Shown: one piece after another, positions 56,322-64,000 of the stretch | Layout of the letters: the number at the start of each line of letters is the position of its first letter | Numbering within the stretch: the first letter of the stretch is position 1 | DNA from: Clostridia bacterium | Lineage (GTDB): Bacteria > Bacillota > Clostridia > Christensenellales > Pumilibacteraceae | Length of the DNA: 64,000 bases | Assembly (NCBI GenBank): GCA_022791915.1 | Contig: JAAWAB010000004.1 | Span: 1 to 64,000 of the forward strand | Direction of reading: 5' to 3' | Made by a program: the position numbers and the translations under genes | The notes under the pieces: generated by a model | What the model saw: only the letters and a program-made list of their open reading frames with translations | Databases searched by the model: none | What the model was told of the DNA's origin: nothing

Positions 56322-57486
56322 CCACTCTGCCACCACGCCCGTAGACGACGCGGTACTGCATGAAATGTTGCCGTATTTTACCCAAAAGTTCGGCAATGCC
56401 AACTCGGTGCATGCGTTCGGGAACGAATCGGCGCTTGCCGTCGATACGTCTCGCCGCAAAATCGCCCGAATTCTGGACGTAAAGCCCACCGAAATCTATT
56501 TCACGTCGGGCGGCACCGAAGGCGACAACTGGGCGCTTAAAGGGGTGGCGGAAGCAAAAAAAGAAAAGGGCAAACACATTATCACCAGTTGTATCGAGCA
56601 CGCCGCCATGATGTCGTCTTGCAAACAACTTGCGGCAAAGGGGTATGAAATTACCTATTTGCCCGTAAACAGCCGCGGACTCGTTTCGCCCGCCGATTTG
56701 GAAAAGGCAATCCGCCCCGATACGATTTTGGTGTCGGTCATGCTCGCAAATAACGAAGTAGGCACCGTTCAGCCCGTGCGGGAATTATGCGAAATCGCGC
56801 ACCGAAACGGCGTTCTGTTTCATACCGACGCCGTGCAGGCAATGGGGAGTATCCCCGTGTCGGTCAAAGAACTGGGCGTGGATATGCTCACCTTTTCGGC
56901 GCATAAGTTTTACGGACCCAAAGGAATCGGCGTGCTGTATATCAAGAGCGGCATAAAGCCCGAAAAGCTGATTATCGGCGGACACCAGGAACGCACCATG
57001 CGCGGCGGCACCACCAACGTGCCCGCGGTGGTAGGCATGGCAAAAGCGCTCGAACTCGCCGTGAATAACTTGCAAAAAAATTACGACTATGTGAAAAATC
57101 TGCGCGATACCTTTGTGGAGCGTGTGGAAAAAAGCGTGCCGTACGTACTGTACAACGGCGACAGAGAAAGCCGCTTGCCGCAAAACGCAAATTTTTCGTT
57201 TGAATTCATCGAAGGCGAATCGCTCCTTCTCAATCTCGACTTGAACGGAATCGCCTGTTCGTCCGGCTCGGCGTGTTCGTCGGGTTCGCTCGAACCGTCG
57301 CACGTGTTGCTTGCCATGGGGCTCAAACACGAAACGGCGCACGGCAGTATTCGCTTTACGTTCGGCAAATACAACACCATGCAGGACGTAGAATATACGG
57401 TGGAAAAAATTATCGAAACGGTAAACAAGTTGCGCGCCATATCGCCGTTGTTTGCCGAGTTCAAAGGAGAAATAAAGAATGTATAA
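56281..57486 (+). CDS. iscS: cysteine desulfurase IscS/NifS
   Basis: A 401-residue PLP enzyme delivering sulfur from cysteine for Fe-S clusters. YLDHSATTPVDDAV near the N-terminus, H107-type active-site region CIEHAAMMSS, PLP lysine K209 in FSAHKFYGPKG, and catalytic loop Cys C332 in the SSGSACSSGSLEPSH block are visible. The start at 56281 lies in the Rrf2 gene, with AGAGG upstream. It is followed by iscU with an 8-nt overlap. It appears to be a NifS/IscS-type group I protein. Confidence 0.96.
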   Translation: MNTGAIQNKRVYLDHSATTPVDDAVLHEMLPYFTQKFGNANSVHAFGNESALAVDTSRRKIARILDVKPTEIYFTSGGTEGDNWALKGVAEAKKEKGKHIITSCIEHAAMMSSCKQLAAKGYEITYLPVNSRGLVSPADLEKAIRPDTILVSVMLANNEVGTVQPVRELCEIAHRNGVLFHTDAVQAMGSIPVSVKELGVDMLTFSAHKFYGPKGIGVLYIKSGIKPEKLIIGGHQERTMRGGTTNVPAVVGMAKALELAVNNLQKNYDYVKNLRDTFVERVEKSVPYVLYNGDRESRLPQNANFSFEFIEGESLLLNLDLNGIACSSGSACSSGSLEPSHVLLAMGLKHETAHGSIRFTFGKYNTMQDVEYTVEKIIETVNKLRAISPLFAEFKGEIKNV

Positions 57487-57862
57487 CGATAGGGTCATCA
57501 AAGAGTTTTCCAATCCGCAGAACGCGGGAGAGTTAAAAGACGCCAACGCCGTCGGGCAGGTGGGCAACGCCGCTTGCGGCGACATCATGAAAATTTTCAT
57601 GAAAATAAACGACGACAATGTGATAGAAGACGTCAGCTTTCAAACGTTCGGGTGCGCGGCGGCTATCGCCACGTCGTCGGTTGCCACGTCTATGATTAAG
57701 GGAAAAACGGTGGAAGAAGCGCTCAAACTCACCAACGCGCAGGTGGTGGAAGAGTTGGGCGGTCTGCCCGCGCAAAAATTGCACTGCTCCGTTCTGGCGG
57801 AAGAAGCAATCAAAGCGGCGGTGCACGATTATTTAACCAACTATAAGGCGCAGAATAAATAA
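57479..57862 (+). CDS. iscU: Fe-S cluster assembly scaffold IscU/NifU-N
   Basis: A 127-residue scaffold. Cluster ligands C33 (NAACGD, with D35), C59 (FGCAAA) and C103 (LHCSVLAEEA) are in the usual IscU positions. MYNDRVIKEFSNPQNAG is the typical N-terminus. It receives sulfur from IscS. AAAGGAGA lies before ATG 57479 in the iscS end. No HscAB or ferredoxin gene follows. Confidence 0.96.
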   Translation: MYNDRVIKEFSNPQNAGELKDANAVGQVGNAACGDIMKIFMKINDDNVIEDVSFQTFGCAAAIATSSVATSMIKGKTVEEALKLTNAQVVEELGGLPAQKLHCSVLAEEAIKAAVHDYLTNYKAQNK

Positions 57863-57928
57863 CCTTTTTCGTCCGCCGTATAAAAAAGCGTGTATGCGTT
57901 ATACTATCTACAACGGAGGTGAATACGC

Positions 57929-58117
57929 ATGAAAAACGCTATGTTTGTGGGATTGGCAATCGGTATGGTTGCGGGCGCGTGCATTGCAAGCAACAGTCAA
58001 AAAACGCGCAAAGCCGTCACGGACGCGCAAGACAAAATCAAAACCAAACTTTGCCCCAACAACGAAACCGAATGGCAGGGCGGAGAAAGCAGCGGTAACG
58101 AAAACGGCGGATATTAA
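57929..58117 (+). CDS. small membrane-anchored protein, unknown
   Basis: A 62-residue protein with one glycine-rich N-terminal hydrophobic helix (MFVGLAIGMVAGACIAS, about 5-21), then a charged YtxH-like helix and a Gly/Asn/Glu-rich tail. CGGAGGTG precedes ATG 57929. It lies downstream of iscU after 66 nt containing a possible -10 TATACT (57900-57905) but no good -35. No function is recognised. A terminator follows. Confidence 0.65.
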   Translation: MKNAMFVGLAIGMVAGACIASNSQKTRKAVTDAQDKIKTKLCPNNETEWQGGESSGNENGGY

Positions 58118-58143
58118 GTCGAAGTTACCTGTTTAACCGAGAG

Positions 58144-58177
58144 AAAACGCAGGATATTGCCTGCGTTTTGTCGTTTT
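58144..58177 (+). terminator. terminator after the small membrane protein gene
   Basis: AAAACGCAGG (58144-58153) pairs with CCTGCGTTTT (58160-58169) across ATATTG, followed by GTCGTTTT. Confidence 0.75.
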
Positions 58178-58243
58178 CGGGCATATGCCCGCATGCGTCG
58201 CAAAATTGTTTTGTTTCCCTTATAGCGTCGCGCCGCGTTTTTG

Positions 58244-58273
58244 TTGACAAGGGTCAAACGCGTGCGGTATACT
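58244..58273 (+). promoter_or_regulatory. promoter of the SGNH hydrolase gene
   Basis: TTGACA (58244-58249) and TATACT (58268-58273) with an 18-nt spacer, 35 nt before the start codon. Confidence 0.7.
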
Positions 58274-58308
58274 GTTTCTATATCGAACGTAAGGAGAATA
58301 CATATTGT

Positions 58309-58941
58309 ATGAAAATACTGTTTTACGGCGATTCCATTACCGATATGTGCCGTATCCGCGAATCGGATGATACGCCGCATGCCTACGGACTGGGGTATCC
58401 CAACTTTGTGGCGGGCGAACTGCTCGCAAAAAATCCGCAAGCGTACGAAATTATAAACCGCGGAATCGGCGGAAACGTGTTGGCGGATTTGTATGCGCGC
58501 ATCAAAGCGGACGTGTGGAATCACACCCCCGACGTTTTGAGTATTCTAATCGGAATCAACGATATTTGGCGTGAAATCGACTTCGGCAGCGGAACGGAAC
58601 TCCCGCGCTGGGAAAAATTATACCGCATGTTAATAGAAGATACGCTTGCGCGTCTGCCGAATGTAAAAATCATCATCATGGAGCCGTTTGTCTTGCGCGG
58701 CACTGCTACACAAGCAAAGTTTTCGCAGTTCGAACAGATTTACGAATATGCCGCCGTGGCAAAAAAACTTGCCGAAGAATACAAGATGTATTTCCTGCCG
58801 TTGCAACAAAAGCTGAACGACGCGGCAAAACGCGTGGGTGCGGCACGCATTTTATACGACGGCGTGCACCCCGATTCCGCAGGCGCGTACACCATCGCGC
58901 AGGAGTGGCTCAAACTGTTCAACGAAAAAGTGGTCGGGTAA
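58309..58941 (+). CDS. SGNH/GDSL-family hydrolase
   Basis: A 210-residue hydrolase of the SGNH fold. Block I is FYGDSITD (nucleophile Ser near residue 9), block II Gly is in NRGIGGN, block III IGINDIW holds the Asn, and block V DGVHPDSAG carries the catalytic Asp-His pair. No signal peptide is seen, so it is likely cytoplasmic, acting on a small ester or an acetylated sugar (inference). AAGGAG lies about 12 nt before ATG 58309. It is a lone gene convergent with the antiporter. Confidence 0.9.
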   Translation: MKILFYGDSITDMCRIRESDDTPHAYGLGYPNFVAGELLAKNPQAYEIINRGIGGNVLADLYARIKADVWNHTPDVLSILIGINDIWREIDFGSGTELPRWEKLYRMLIEDTLARLPNVKIIIMEPFVLRGTATQAKFSQFEQIYEYAAVAKKLAEEYKMYFLPLQQKLNDAAKRVGAARILYDGVHPDSAGAYTIAQEWLKLFNEKVVG

Positions 58942-58957
58942 TCAAAACAAACAGATA

Positions 58958-58999
58958 AAAAAATCCGCATGTGAATTTCGGTTCACACGCGGATTTTTT
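58958..58999 (+). terminator. bidirectional terminator between SGNH and antiporter genes
   Basis: An 18-bp inverted repeat with a single mismatch (58958-58975 with 58982-58999, loop TTTCGG) starts with six A and ends with six T. It can therefore terminate both convergent genes. Confidence 0.85.
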
Positions 59000-59021
59000 G
59001 ATTGCATAAAAGGGGAATACG

Positions 59022-60032
59022 CTATAAAACGGTGGAGAGTATCAAAAACAGAAAATAGCAAGCCGTCATCAGCGTGCCCGAAGATAGTGTAACCGTGTGC
59101 CCCAAAAGTCGCTTTTCGGGATTCTGATTCTTGCGCGTTTTCACCAACAGCAAAACAATTGCGAATATCGATGCCGCCGCGCCGAGAACGAGTAACAGCA
59201 TGGATTGAAACCCCGCCGCGCCGTCCGAAAAAAACGGATATATGTCGGTGTTTCCTTTGCGGAACGAGAGCAGGTCGGCAAGGCAGAGAATACAGAAGTT
59301 GAAAATATTACTGCCCGCAATGTTGCCCACCGACGCGTTGAAATTTCCGCGCTTACACAGCGAAAGGGTGGAAACCAATTCGGGCAGAGAAGTGGTGAGC
59401 CCGAGTAAAAGCGCGCCCGCAAACGTCTTGCCGAGGTTGTGTTTGTTCGCCACCGAATCGGCAATATACGTAATGGCAATGCTCACGGCAACAAGCAAAA
59501 CCGCCGCCGCAATAAATCGCACCACAAGTTGCTTTACCGAAAGAGCGCTTTCTTCTGTCTGACTCGCTTCTTCCGTTTTGGGCGTTAAAAAAAGATTGAG
59601 AATATACACCGCAAAAATAAACGGCGTAACAATATTCACAAATCCCAGTCGGGGCGTGCCTTTGATAAACGTGGGCAGAGCAATCAGACCGTAAATGCCC
59701 AAACACAGCGCCACCGTAACGGTGTGGTGCTTTTGCACCTTTGCGCGCGAAAAACCGCGGAACATAATGGCTACGGCAATGCCGAGCGTGGCAAGATTAA
59801 AAAGATTACTGCCCAAAATGTTGCCCGTCACCAATTCGTTTTCGCGCAGAAAGAGCACCGCCGATAAACTGGTGAACAGTTCGGGCAGACTGGTAACGGC
59901 GGCAAGCAGAACGCCGCCGATAAAAGCGCCCGACACGTTGGTTGTTTTGTCGAGCAAGTCCACGTATTTGGAGAGTTTGAGCGAAAGAAACACCACCAAA
60001 GCCGCCAATAGCACAAAAGCCGCATAAATCAT
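59022..60032 (-). CDS. CaCA-family calcium/sodium (cation/proton) antiporter
   Basis: A 336-residue YrbG-like exchanger with about ten helices. The two inverted alpha repeats are GGVLLAAVTSLPELFTSLSA (about 35-54) and GALLLGLTTSLPELVSTLS (about 200-218), each followed by a GN-I-GSN segment (GNILGSNLFN, GNIAGSNIFN), the ion-binding signatures. A Thr/Glu/Ser-rich cytoplasmic linker divides them. ATG 60032 (or 60038, 2 residues longer) is preferred. A TTG at 60083 has no RBS. The -10 hexamer ends right at 60039, so the mRNA may be leaderless. Confidence 0.88.
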   Translation of the reverse strand: MIYAAFVLLAALVVFLSLKLSKYVDLLDKTTNVSGAFIGGVLLAAVTSLPELFTSLSAVLFLRENELVTGNILGSNLFNLATLGIAVAIMFRGFSRAKVQKHHTVTVALCLGIYGLIALPTFIKGTPRLGFVNIVTPFIFAVYILNLFLTPKTEEASQTEESALSVKQLVVRFIAAAVLLVAVSIAITYIADSVANKHNLGKTFAGALLLGLTTSLPELVSTLSLCKRGNFNASVGNIAGSNIFNFCILCLADLLSFRKGNTDIYPFFSDGAAGFQSMLLLVLGAAASIFAIVLLLVKTRKNQNPEKRLLGHTVTLSSGTLMTACYFLFLILSTVL

Positions 60033-60038
60033 GCCCAT

Positions 60039-60067
60039 AGTATACCACGATTCTTCTTCGGCGGCAA
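60039..60067 (-). promoter_or_regulatory. promoter of the antiporter gene (minus strand)
   Basis: On the minus strand TTGCCG (60067-60062) and TATACT (60044-60039) are 17 nt apart. Six nucleotides (ATGGGC) separate the -10 from the second ATG, exactly where transcription should begin. Confidence 0.6.
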
Positions 60068-60148
60068 GCCGAATGCCGTGCAAGCGGTAAAAAATTCTTT
60101 GCCGTCGAAAAAAAACTTTGTAAAAAAATGGGGCAGGCGGTAAAAGAC

Positions 60149-60177
60149 TTGATATTTGCGCGGGATTGTATTATAAT
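60149..60177 (+). promoter_or_regulatory. promoter of the degV-apbE operon
   Basis: TTGATA (60149-60154) and TATAAT (60172-60177) with a 17-nt spacer, 36 nt before degV. Confidence 0.8.
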
Positions 60178-60213
60178 TGAAACGGAAATGTATAAGTTGT
60201 GGGAGAAAAAATC

Positions 60214-61089
60214 ATGAGTAAGTTATTTTGCGATTCCAACAGTGAAATCTGGTTCACGCGTTTCGACGAACTGGGCGCTTCCTGTATCGGCATGCCGTAT
60301 ACGGTGAACGGAAACGAACGCTTTTACGACCTCGGGCGTAATACCGACAACCGCGCGTTTTTCGATGAAATGCGGGGCGGGGCAAGCGTAAAAACGCAAG
60401 CTTTGAACGAAAACGACTATATCGAATATTTCGAACCCGTGCTTGCGAGCGGCGAAGATATTCTCTACGTGCATTTTTCGCGCGCGATGTCGGGCACGTT
60501 TGCCTCTATGGATAAGGCAATCGCCACGCTCAAAGAAAAATATCCCGAGCGTAAAATCACCACGGTAGACACCAAAAATATCAGCATGGGCGCGGGCATG
60601 ATTTCCTATTTCGCCGCGCGCAAACATCAAGAAGGCGCGTCCGACGAAGAAGTGGTTGCGTTTGTGGAATCGTTCCGCGAAAAAGTGCGAGTGTATTTTA
60701 CGGTAGACGATTTAACGTATCTCAAACGCGGCGGCAGATTAAGTTCGTTCAAAGCGGTTATGGGAACGATTTTCAGTATCAAGCCGATTATTTCGGTATC
60801 GGACGAAGGAAAACTGGAAAACATTCTCAACGTAAAAGGACGCAAAAAAGCCATGCATACGCTGGTAGACTATCTCGAAAGCGGAAAGGTGGACGTACGC
60901 TATCCCATTTCCATCATGAACGCCGATACCGACGAAGACGTTGCCGTTACGGTAGACATGATTCGCGAAAAATATCCCACTGCGGAAATATGGCAACAGC
61001 TTGTGGGACCCGTTGTGGGCGCGCATTGCGGACCGGGTACAATCGGTATGATTTTTGTTTCTTCACTCGATAAAAAGGACGGGCAATAG
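60214..61089 (+). CDS. DegV family fatty-acid-binding protein
   Basis: A 291-residue DegV/FakB-fold protein. The start MSKLFCDSNSE, SVKTQALNENDYIEYF with the fatty-acid-proximal Thr, SRAMSGTFASM and TVDTKNISMGAGM are typical. LTYLKRGGRLS and the C-terminal VGAHCGPGTIGM follow, the latter with the G-x-H-x-G-P-G motif of the family. FakB-type members present fatty acids to FakA kinase, but no fakA is near, so the ligand role is inferred. GGGAGAAA precedes ATG 60214. The next gene starts at the following base. Confidence 0.92.
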   Translation: MSKLFCDSNSEIWFTRFDELGASCIGMPYTVNGNERFYDLGRNTDNRAFFDEMRGGASVKTQALNENDYIEYFEPVLASGEDILYVHFSRAMSGTFASMDKAIATLKEKYPERKITTVDTKNISMGAGMISYFAARKHQEGASDEEVVAFVESFREKVRVYFTVDDLTYLKRGGRLSSFKAVMGTIFSIKPIISVSDEGKLENILNVKGRKKAMHTLVDYLESGKVDVRYPISIMNADTDEDVAVTVDMIREKYPTAEIWQQLVGPVVGAHCGPGTIGMIFVSSLDKKDGQ

Positions 61090-62346
61090 GTGTCGAAAAA
61101 GGTTTTCTCCGTAGCTTTATTACTTTTACCGATAATTTCGGCACTTTGCGGCTGTGCGCCGGATTATTATACGGAGTTGCCGCCGTTCAAGTATTACACG
61201 CAGTGCCAAAAAGAAGTGTTCGCCACGGGTATCACCTTTCGGGCGGCGGTACGCGGCGGCAGCAAAGAGCACGAGCGAGCCGCACTCGAAGAAATGACGG
61301 CGCTTTTGGACGACATCAATTCGGATATGAGTCTTACGCTTTCGGGCAGTGCGTTGGCAACCTTCAACGCTTTGGGAAGCGGTAGCGAACAGACGGGCGA
61401 TTCGGGGTATCAAAGCGATTACGTGGAGATTTCGAGCAGTACGTACGATTTGATACAAAAAGCGGTGGAGTACTATAAAGATACCGACGGCGCGTTCAAT
61501 ATCGCCGTGTATCCGCTGTCGGTACTGTGGAACGTAGACAGCGAAGGATTGCGTAAATACGGTTTGTTCGGTTCCGAAGACGCACCGCCGCCGCCTTCGT
61601 ACGAAAAAGTGTCGGAACTGCGGAGCGCATGCGATTTGAACAATTTGTTGCTCGATTGCACCGACGGCGTATACCGTATCGCCAAAACCGACCCGCGGTT
61701 GCAAATCGATTTGGGCGCCGTGGCAAAAGGATACGCCGCCGACCGATGCGTAGAGATTGCAAAAGCGCACGGAATCGAATCGGCGCTCATCAATATCAGC
61801 GGCAATATCTGTCTGCTCGGCGATTGGTATCACCCCACGCAGAAAAAGTACGTGCGTTGGGAAGTAGGCGTGTTGGCGCCCCGTCCGCGCAACAGTATGG
61901 GCGGCAACGTGTGCGCGTTGTCGGTGCCGGCGGGCAAGACATTGGTATCGAGCGGCGATTACGAGCGGTACTATCAAACGCAGTCGGGCGGAGAACCGCT
62001 GTTTGTGCCGCATATCGTCAGTTCTCAAACGGGTATGCCGCTCGGCATACGGTATAACGGTACGCAGTACGCGAATTCGGATAACCATATCGTGTCTGCC
62101 ACCGTTATCTGCAACGATTCGGCAAAAGCGGACGCCTACGCTACGGCAGTCTGCCTGATGGGGTACGAAAAGGCGGTCGAATTTTTGCAAAGTCGCGGCT
62201 TGCATGCCATTCTCCTGACGGCGGACGGCAGAATGGCGCTGGTGGGCGTTACCGAGCACGATTCATCGGGCGAAGAGTACTTTATCCGTAAAGATACGTT
62301 CGGCGGATATAAATCGTACACGGTTGAGGAATTTCCCGCAGTATGA
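61090..62346 (+). CDS. apbE: FAD:protein FMN transferase (ApbE lipoprotein)
   Basis: A 418-residue ApbE. A signal peptide with lipobox LCGC (residues 19-22, Cys22 lipidated) anchors it outside the membrane. AVAKGYAADRCVEIAKAHG, SALINISGNICLLG and VSATVICNDSAKADAYATA (the Mg/FAD-binding D-x-x-x-T/A-D region) match the family. It attaches FMN covalently to Thr/Ser in partner proteins. The GTG at 61090 follows degV directly. Neighbours NusG_II and Gx transporter suggest an extracytosolic redox module. Confidence 0.93.
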   Translation: MSKKVFSVALLLLPIISALCGCAPDYYTELPPFKYYTQCQKEVFATGITFRAAVRGGSKEHERAALEEMTALLDDINSDMSLTLSGSALATFNALGSGSEQTGDSGYQSDYVEISSSTYDLIQKAVEYYKDTDGAFNIAVYPLSVLWNVDSEGLRKYGLFGSEDAPPPPSYEKVSELRSACDLNNLLLDCTDGVYRIAKTDPRLQIDLGAVAKGYAADRCVEIAKAHGIESALINISGNICLLGDWYHPTQKKYVRWEVGVLAPRPRNSMGGNVCALSVPAGKTLVSSGDYERYYQTQSGGEPLFVPHIVSSQTGMPLGIRYNGTQYANSDNHIVSATVICNDSAKADAYATAVCLMGYEKAVEFLQSRGLHAILLTADGRMALVGVTEHDSSGEEYFIRKDTFGGYKSYTVEEFPAV

Positions 62347-62732
62347 ACGAGCAGAAAATCGACAGTATCCGCCGAAGAAGATTCCCTATGGGCGTGTGCG
62401 ATATCGTGGTGCTTGCGGCGGCAATCGTGCTCACGGTGGTTTCGGTGCTCACGCTACGCGGCAACGCGGGCAGTAGCGTGGAAATTTCGTATGAAGGTAC
62501 CGTTTTATGGTTGCCGCTCGGCGAAAACGCAACGCGGCGAGTGGGCGACCACTTAACCGTAGTAATCGAAAACGGCAAATGCTACGTCACCGATTCGGAC
62601 TGCAAAAACCGCACGTGCGAGCGCACGGGTAAAATCGGACGGGTAGGCGAAAGTATCGTGTGCGCGCAAAACAGAATCGTAATCACGGTAGTGGGCGACG
62701 ACGGACTGGCAGGCTCGGTCGGGCGCGGCTGA
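62343..62732 (+). CDS. membrane-anchored NusG domain II protein
   Basis: A 129-residue protein with one N-terminal transmembrane helix (DIVVLAAAIVLTVVSVLTL, about 20-38) and an extracellular NusG_II-like beta domain. Cysteines lie in ENGKCYVTDSDCKNRTCE and ESIVCAQNRIVITV. Such proteins neighbour apbE and Gx-type transporter genes in Bacillota; their precise role is unknown. The ATG overlaps the apbE stop (ATGA), so expression is coupled. Confidence 0.85.
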   Translation: MNEQKIDSIRRRRFPMGVCDIVVLAAAIVLTVVSVLTLRGNAGSSVEISYEGTVLWLPLGENATRRVGDHLTVVIENGKCYVTDSDCKNRTCERTGKIGRVGESIVCAQNRIVITVVGDDGLAGSVGRG

Positions 62733-62744
62733 AAGGAGAGCAAT

Positions 62745-63269
62745 ATGCGAACAAAACGAATCACACGAATCGCTCTGTTTACCGCCGCGGCGCTGTTGCT
62801 CAATCTGGTGGAATCCATGTTGCCGTCGTTGTTTCCGTTCGCTCCGGGCGCGAAGATGGGATTGAGCAATTTGGTGACGCTGGTGGCGCTCGTCATTTTG
62901 GGATACGCCGACGCCTATCTCATTCTTGCGTTGCGTTGTCTGTTGGGTTCGATATTTGCAGGCAATCTTTCGGCGCTTTTGTACAGCGTTCCCGCAGGCG
63001 TATCGAGTCTTACCGTGCAGATTTTGTTGTATCATTTTCTGTTTCGGTTCGTCAGTCTTATGGGTATCAGTTTTGCGGGTGCGCTCACGCACAACGCGGT
63101 GCAAGTGGGTGTGGCAAGTCTTACCGTGCATACCAATTTGGCGGCAATGTTGCCGTTCATGCTTTTGGCGAGTATCATTGCGGGCGTATTTGTGGGAATT
63201 ACGGCATTTTTGGTAATCAAGTATCTGCCCAAATCGGTGTATATCGATAAAAACAGGCAAACGGCGTAA
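62745..63269 (+). CDS. Gx transporter family protein (Hpre_diP_synt_I)
   Basis: A 174-residue membrane protein with about five to six helices. The family is also annotated as heptaprenyl diphosphate synthase component I. The conserved stretch GAKMGLSNLVTLVAL (about 35-49) and RCLLGSIFAGNLSALLYS are typical, with ALTHNAVQVGVA near the C-terminus. Its ECF S-component-like topology suggests a transporter or a membrane subunit of quinone/flavin-linked redox systems. AAAGGAGAG precedes ATG 62745. No polyprenyl synthase follows. Confidence 0.87.
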   Translation: MRTKRITRIALFTAAALLLNLVESMLPSLFPFAPGAKMGLSNLVTLVALVILGYADAYLILALRCLLGSIFAGNLSALLYSVPAGVSSLTVQILLYHFLFRFVSLMGISFAGALTHNAVQVGVASLTVHTNLAAMLPFMLLASIIAGVFVGITAFLVIKYLPKSVYIDKNRQTA

Positions 63270-63302
63270 CGGCAAAAAAAACGAAAGAAAAAGGAGGCAA
63301 GC

Positions 63303-64000
63303 ATGCAATTTACGTACAGCGACAGAATGGCGAATCTGAACGGAACCGCCACGCGCGAAATTTTCAAATTGTTATCGCGCCCCGAAATCATTTCGTTTGC
63401 GGGCGGGTTGCCTGCCGCCGAAGCACTCCCCACAACCGCGGTGCAAGAGATTTGCAACGATGTTTTGGGTGGGGAAAATGCGCAAAAGATTTTACAATAC
63501 GGCACCACCGAAGGGTATTTGCCGCTCGTCGACCAAATGACGGAACTGGTGCGTGAATTCGGCATAAACGGTATAAACCGCAGTAACGTGTTGATTATTA
63601 GCGGCGGACAGCAGGGAATCGACCTTATGTGCAAATGCCTGCTCGATAAAGGAGACACGGTGCTGGTGGAAAATCCTACCTATCTCGCCGTGTTGCAGAT
63701 TTTGCAGTCTTACGAGGCGCGCGCCGTAGGGGTGCAGGCGGCACCCGACGGAATCGACGTTGCCGATATGGAAGAAAAAATCAAAAAGCACCGTCCCAAA
63801 TTCATCTATCTTGTGCCCACGTTTTCCAACCCTACGGGAAAAACGTATTCGGCGGAAAACCGACGCAAAATCGCCGAGCTGTCGGCAAAGTACGCCCTTC
63901 CCGTGTTGGAAGACGACCCGTACGGGCGCTTGCGCTTTTCGGGCGAAAAGGTGAACGCGCTGTATTCGTTCGCCAAAGAAAACAATGTAGTTTATATCAC
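63303..64000 (+). CDS. PLP-dependent aminotransferase, class I/II (cut by the right edge)
   Basis: The first 232 codons of an aminotransferase of the 2-aminoadipate/MocR-catalytic type, without the GntR DNA-binding domain. MQFTYSDRMANLNGTATREI at the start, EIISFAGGLPAAE, QYGTTEGYLPL, the Tyr in VENPTYLAVLQIL and VPTFSNPTGKTYS lead up to LEDDPYGRLRF (cofactor Asp and Tyr). The PLP lysine lies beyond the window. AAAGGAGG precedes ATG 63303. It is 33 nt after the Gx gene, perhaps cotranscribed. Confidence 0.9.
   Translation, partial: MQFTYSDRMANLNGTATREIFKLLSRPEIISFAGGLPAAEALPTTAVQEICNDVLGGENAQKILQYGTTEGYLPLVDQMTELVREFGINGINRSNVLIISGGQQGIDLMCKCLLDKGDTVLVENPTYLAVLQILQSYEARAVGVQAAPDGIDVADMEEKIKKHRPKFIYLVPTFSNPTGKTYSAENRRKIAELSAKYALPVLEDDPYGRLRFSGEKVNALYSFAKENNVVYI

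Overview
The window looks like a chromosome segment of a Gram-positive, low-redundancy Bacillota (Clostridia-like) bacterium, probably an uncultured gut-type lineage; this is inference from gene order and signals, not from a marker search. Supporting signs are the order plsX-rnc-smc-ftsY-ylxM-ffh-rpsP-khpA-rimM-trmD-rbgA-rnhB-yraN, a T-box leader in front of thrS, an attenuated infC-rpmI-rplT operon, HslVU, TrmFO, TmcAL, frequent GTG and TTG starts and strong purine-rich ribosome binding sites. Genes are densely packed, often with 4-nt ATGA or GTGA overlaps, and no rRNA, tRNA, CRISPR array or complete insertion sequence was seen.

Layout. 1-1210: debris of an integrative element (small zinc-ribbon protein, nested hairpin, degenerate sigma-like gene). 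1.3-14.3 kb: a radical SAM gene, then the lipid/ribosome/SRP/SMC housekeeping block. 14.4-20.5 kb: F-type ATP synthase operon atpBEFHAGDC with a strikingly short delta subunit. 20.5-27.3 kb: alanine racemase (apparent frameshift), folate cyclo-ligase, rsmD, coaD, aroG-type DAHP synthase, patatin-like hydrolase, and tmcAL on the minus strand. 27.4-34.8 kb: T-box-thrS, infC (ATC start) operon, rRNA methyltransferase, yebC, proA, radC. 34.8-37.7 kb: minus-strand argGH with a decayed partial copy of the argH 3' end. 37.7-42.1 kb: ruvCAB-queA-tgt. 42.1-44.7 kb: a folded intergenic element, rplS and an orphan polytopic membrane protein. 44.7-55.8 kb: comM-dprA-topA-trmFO, hslVU, hisS, rseC-like, glyA. 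55.8-58.1 kb: IscR-like regulator with iscS-iscU. 58.3-64 kb: SGNH hydrolase, a minus-strand CaCA antiporter with a possible leaderless start, and degV-apbE-NusG_II-Gx transporter followed by an aminotransferase cut by the right edge.

Most genes serve information processing (replication/recombination, translation, RNA modification, protein targeting), energy coupling and amino acid metabolism (Arg, Pro, aromatic, D-Ala, Gly/one-carbon). No clear new defence or mobile system was found. The most noteworthy signals are the minimal delta subunit, an RNase III lacking its dsRNA-binding domain and two active-site-region acidic residues, the three-stem intergenic element with competing pairings at 42254-42350, the possible leaderless antiporter mRNA, the broken sigma gene and the alr frameshift.
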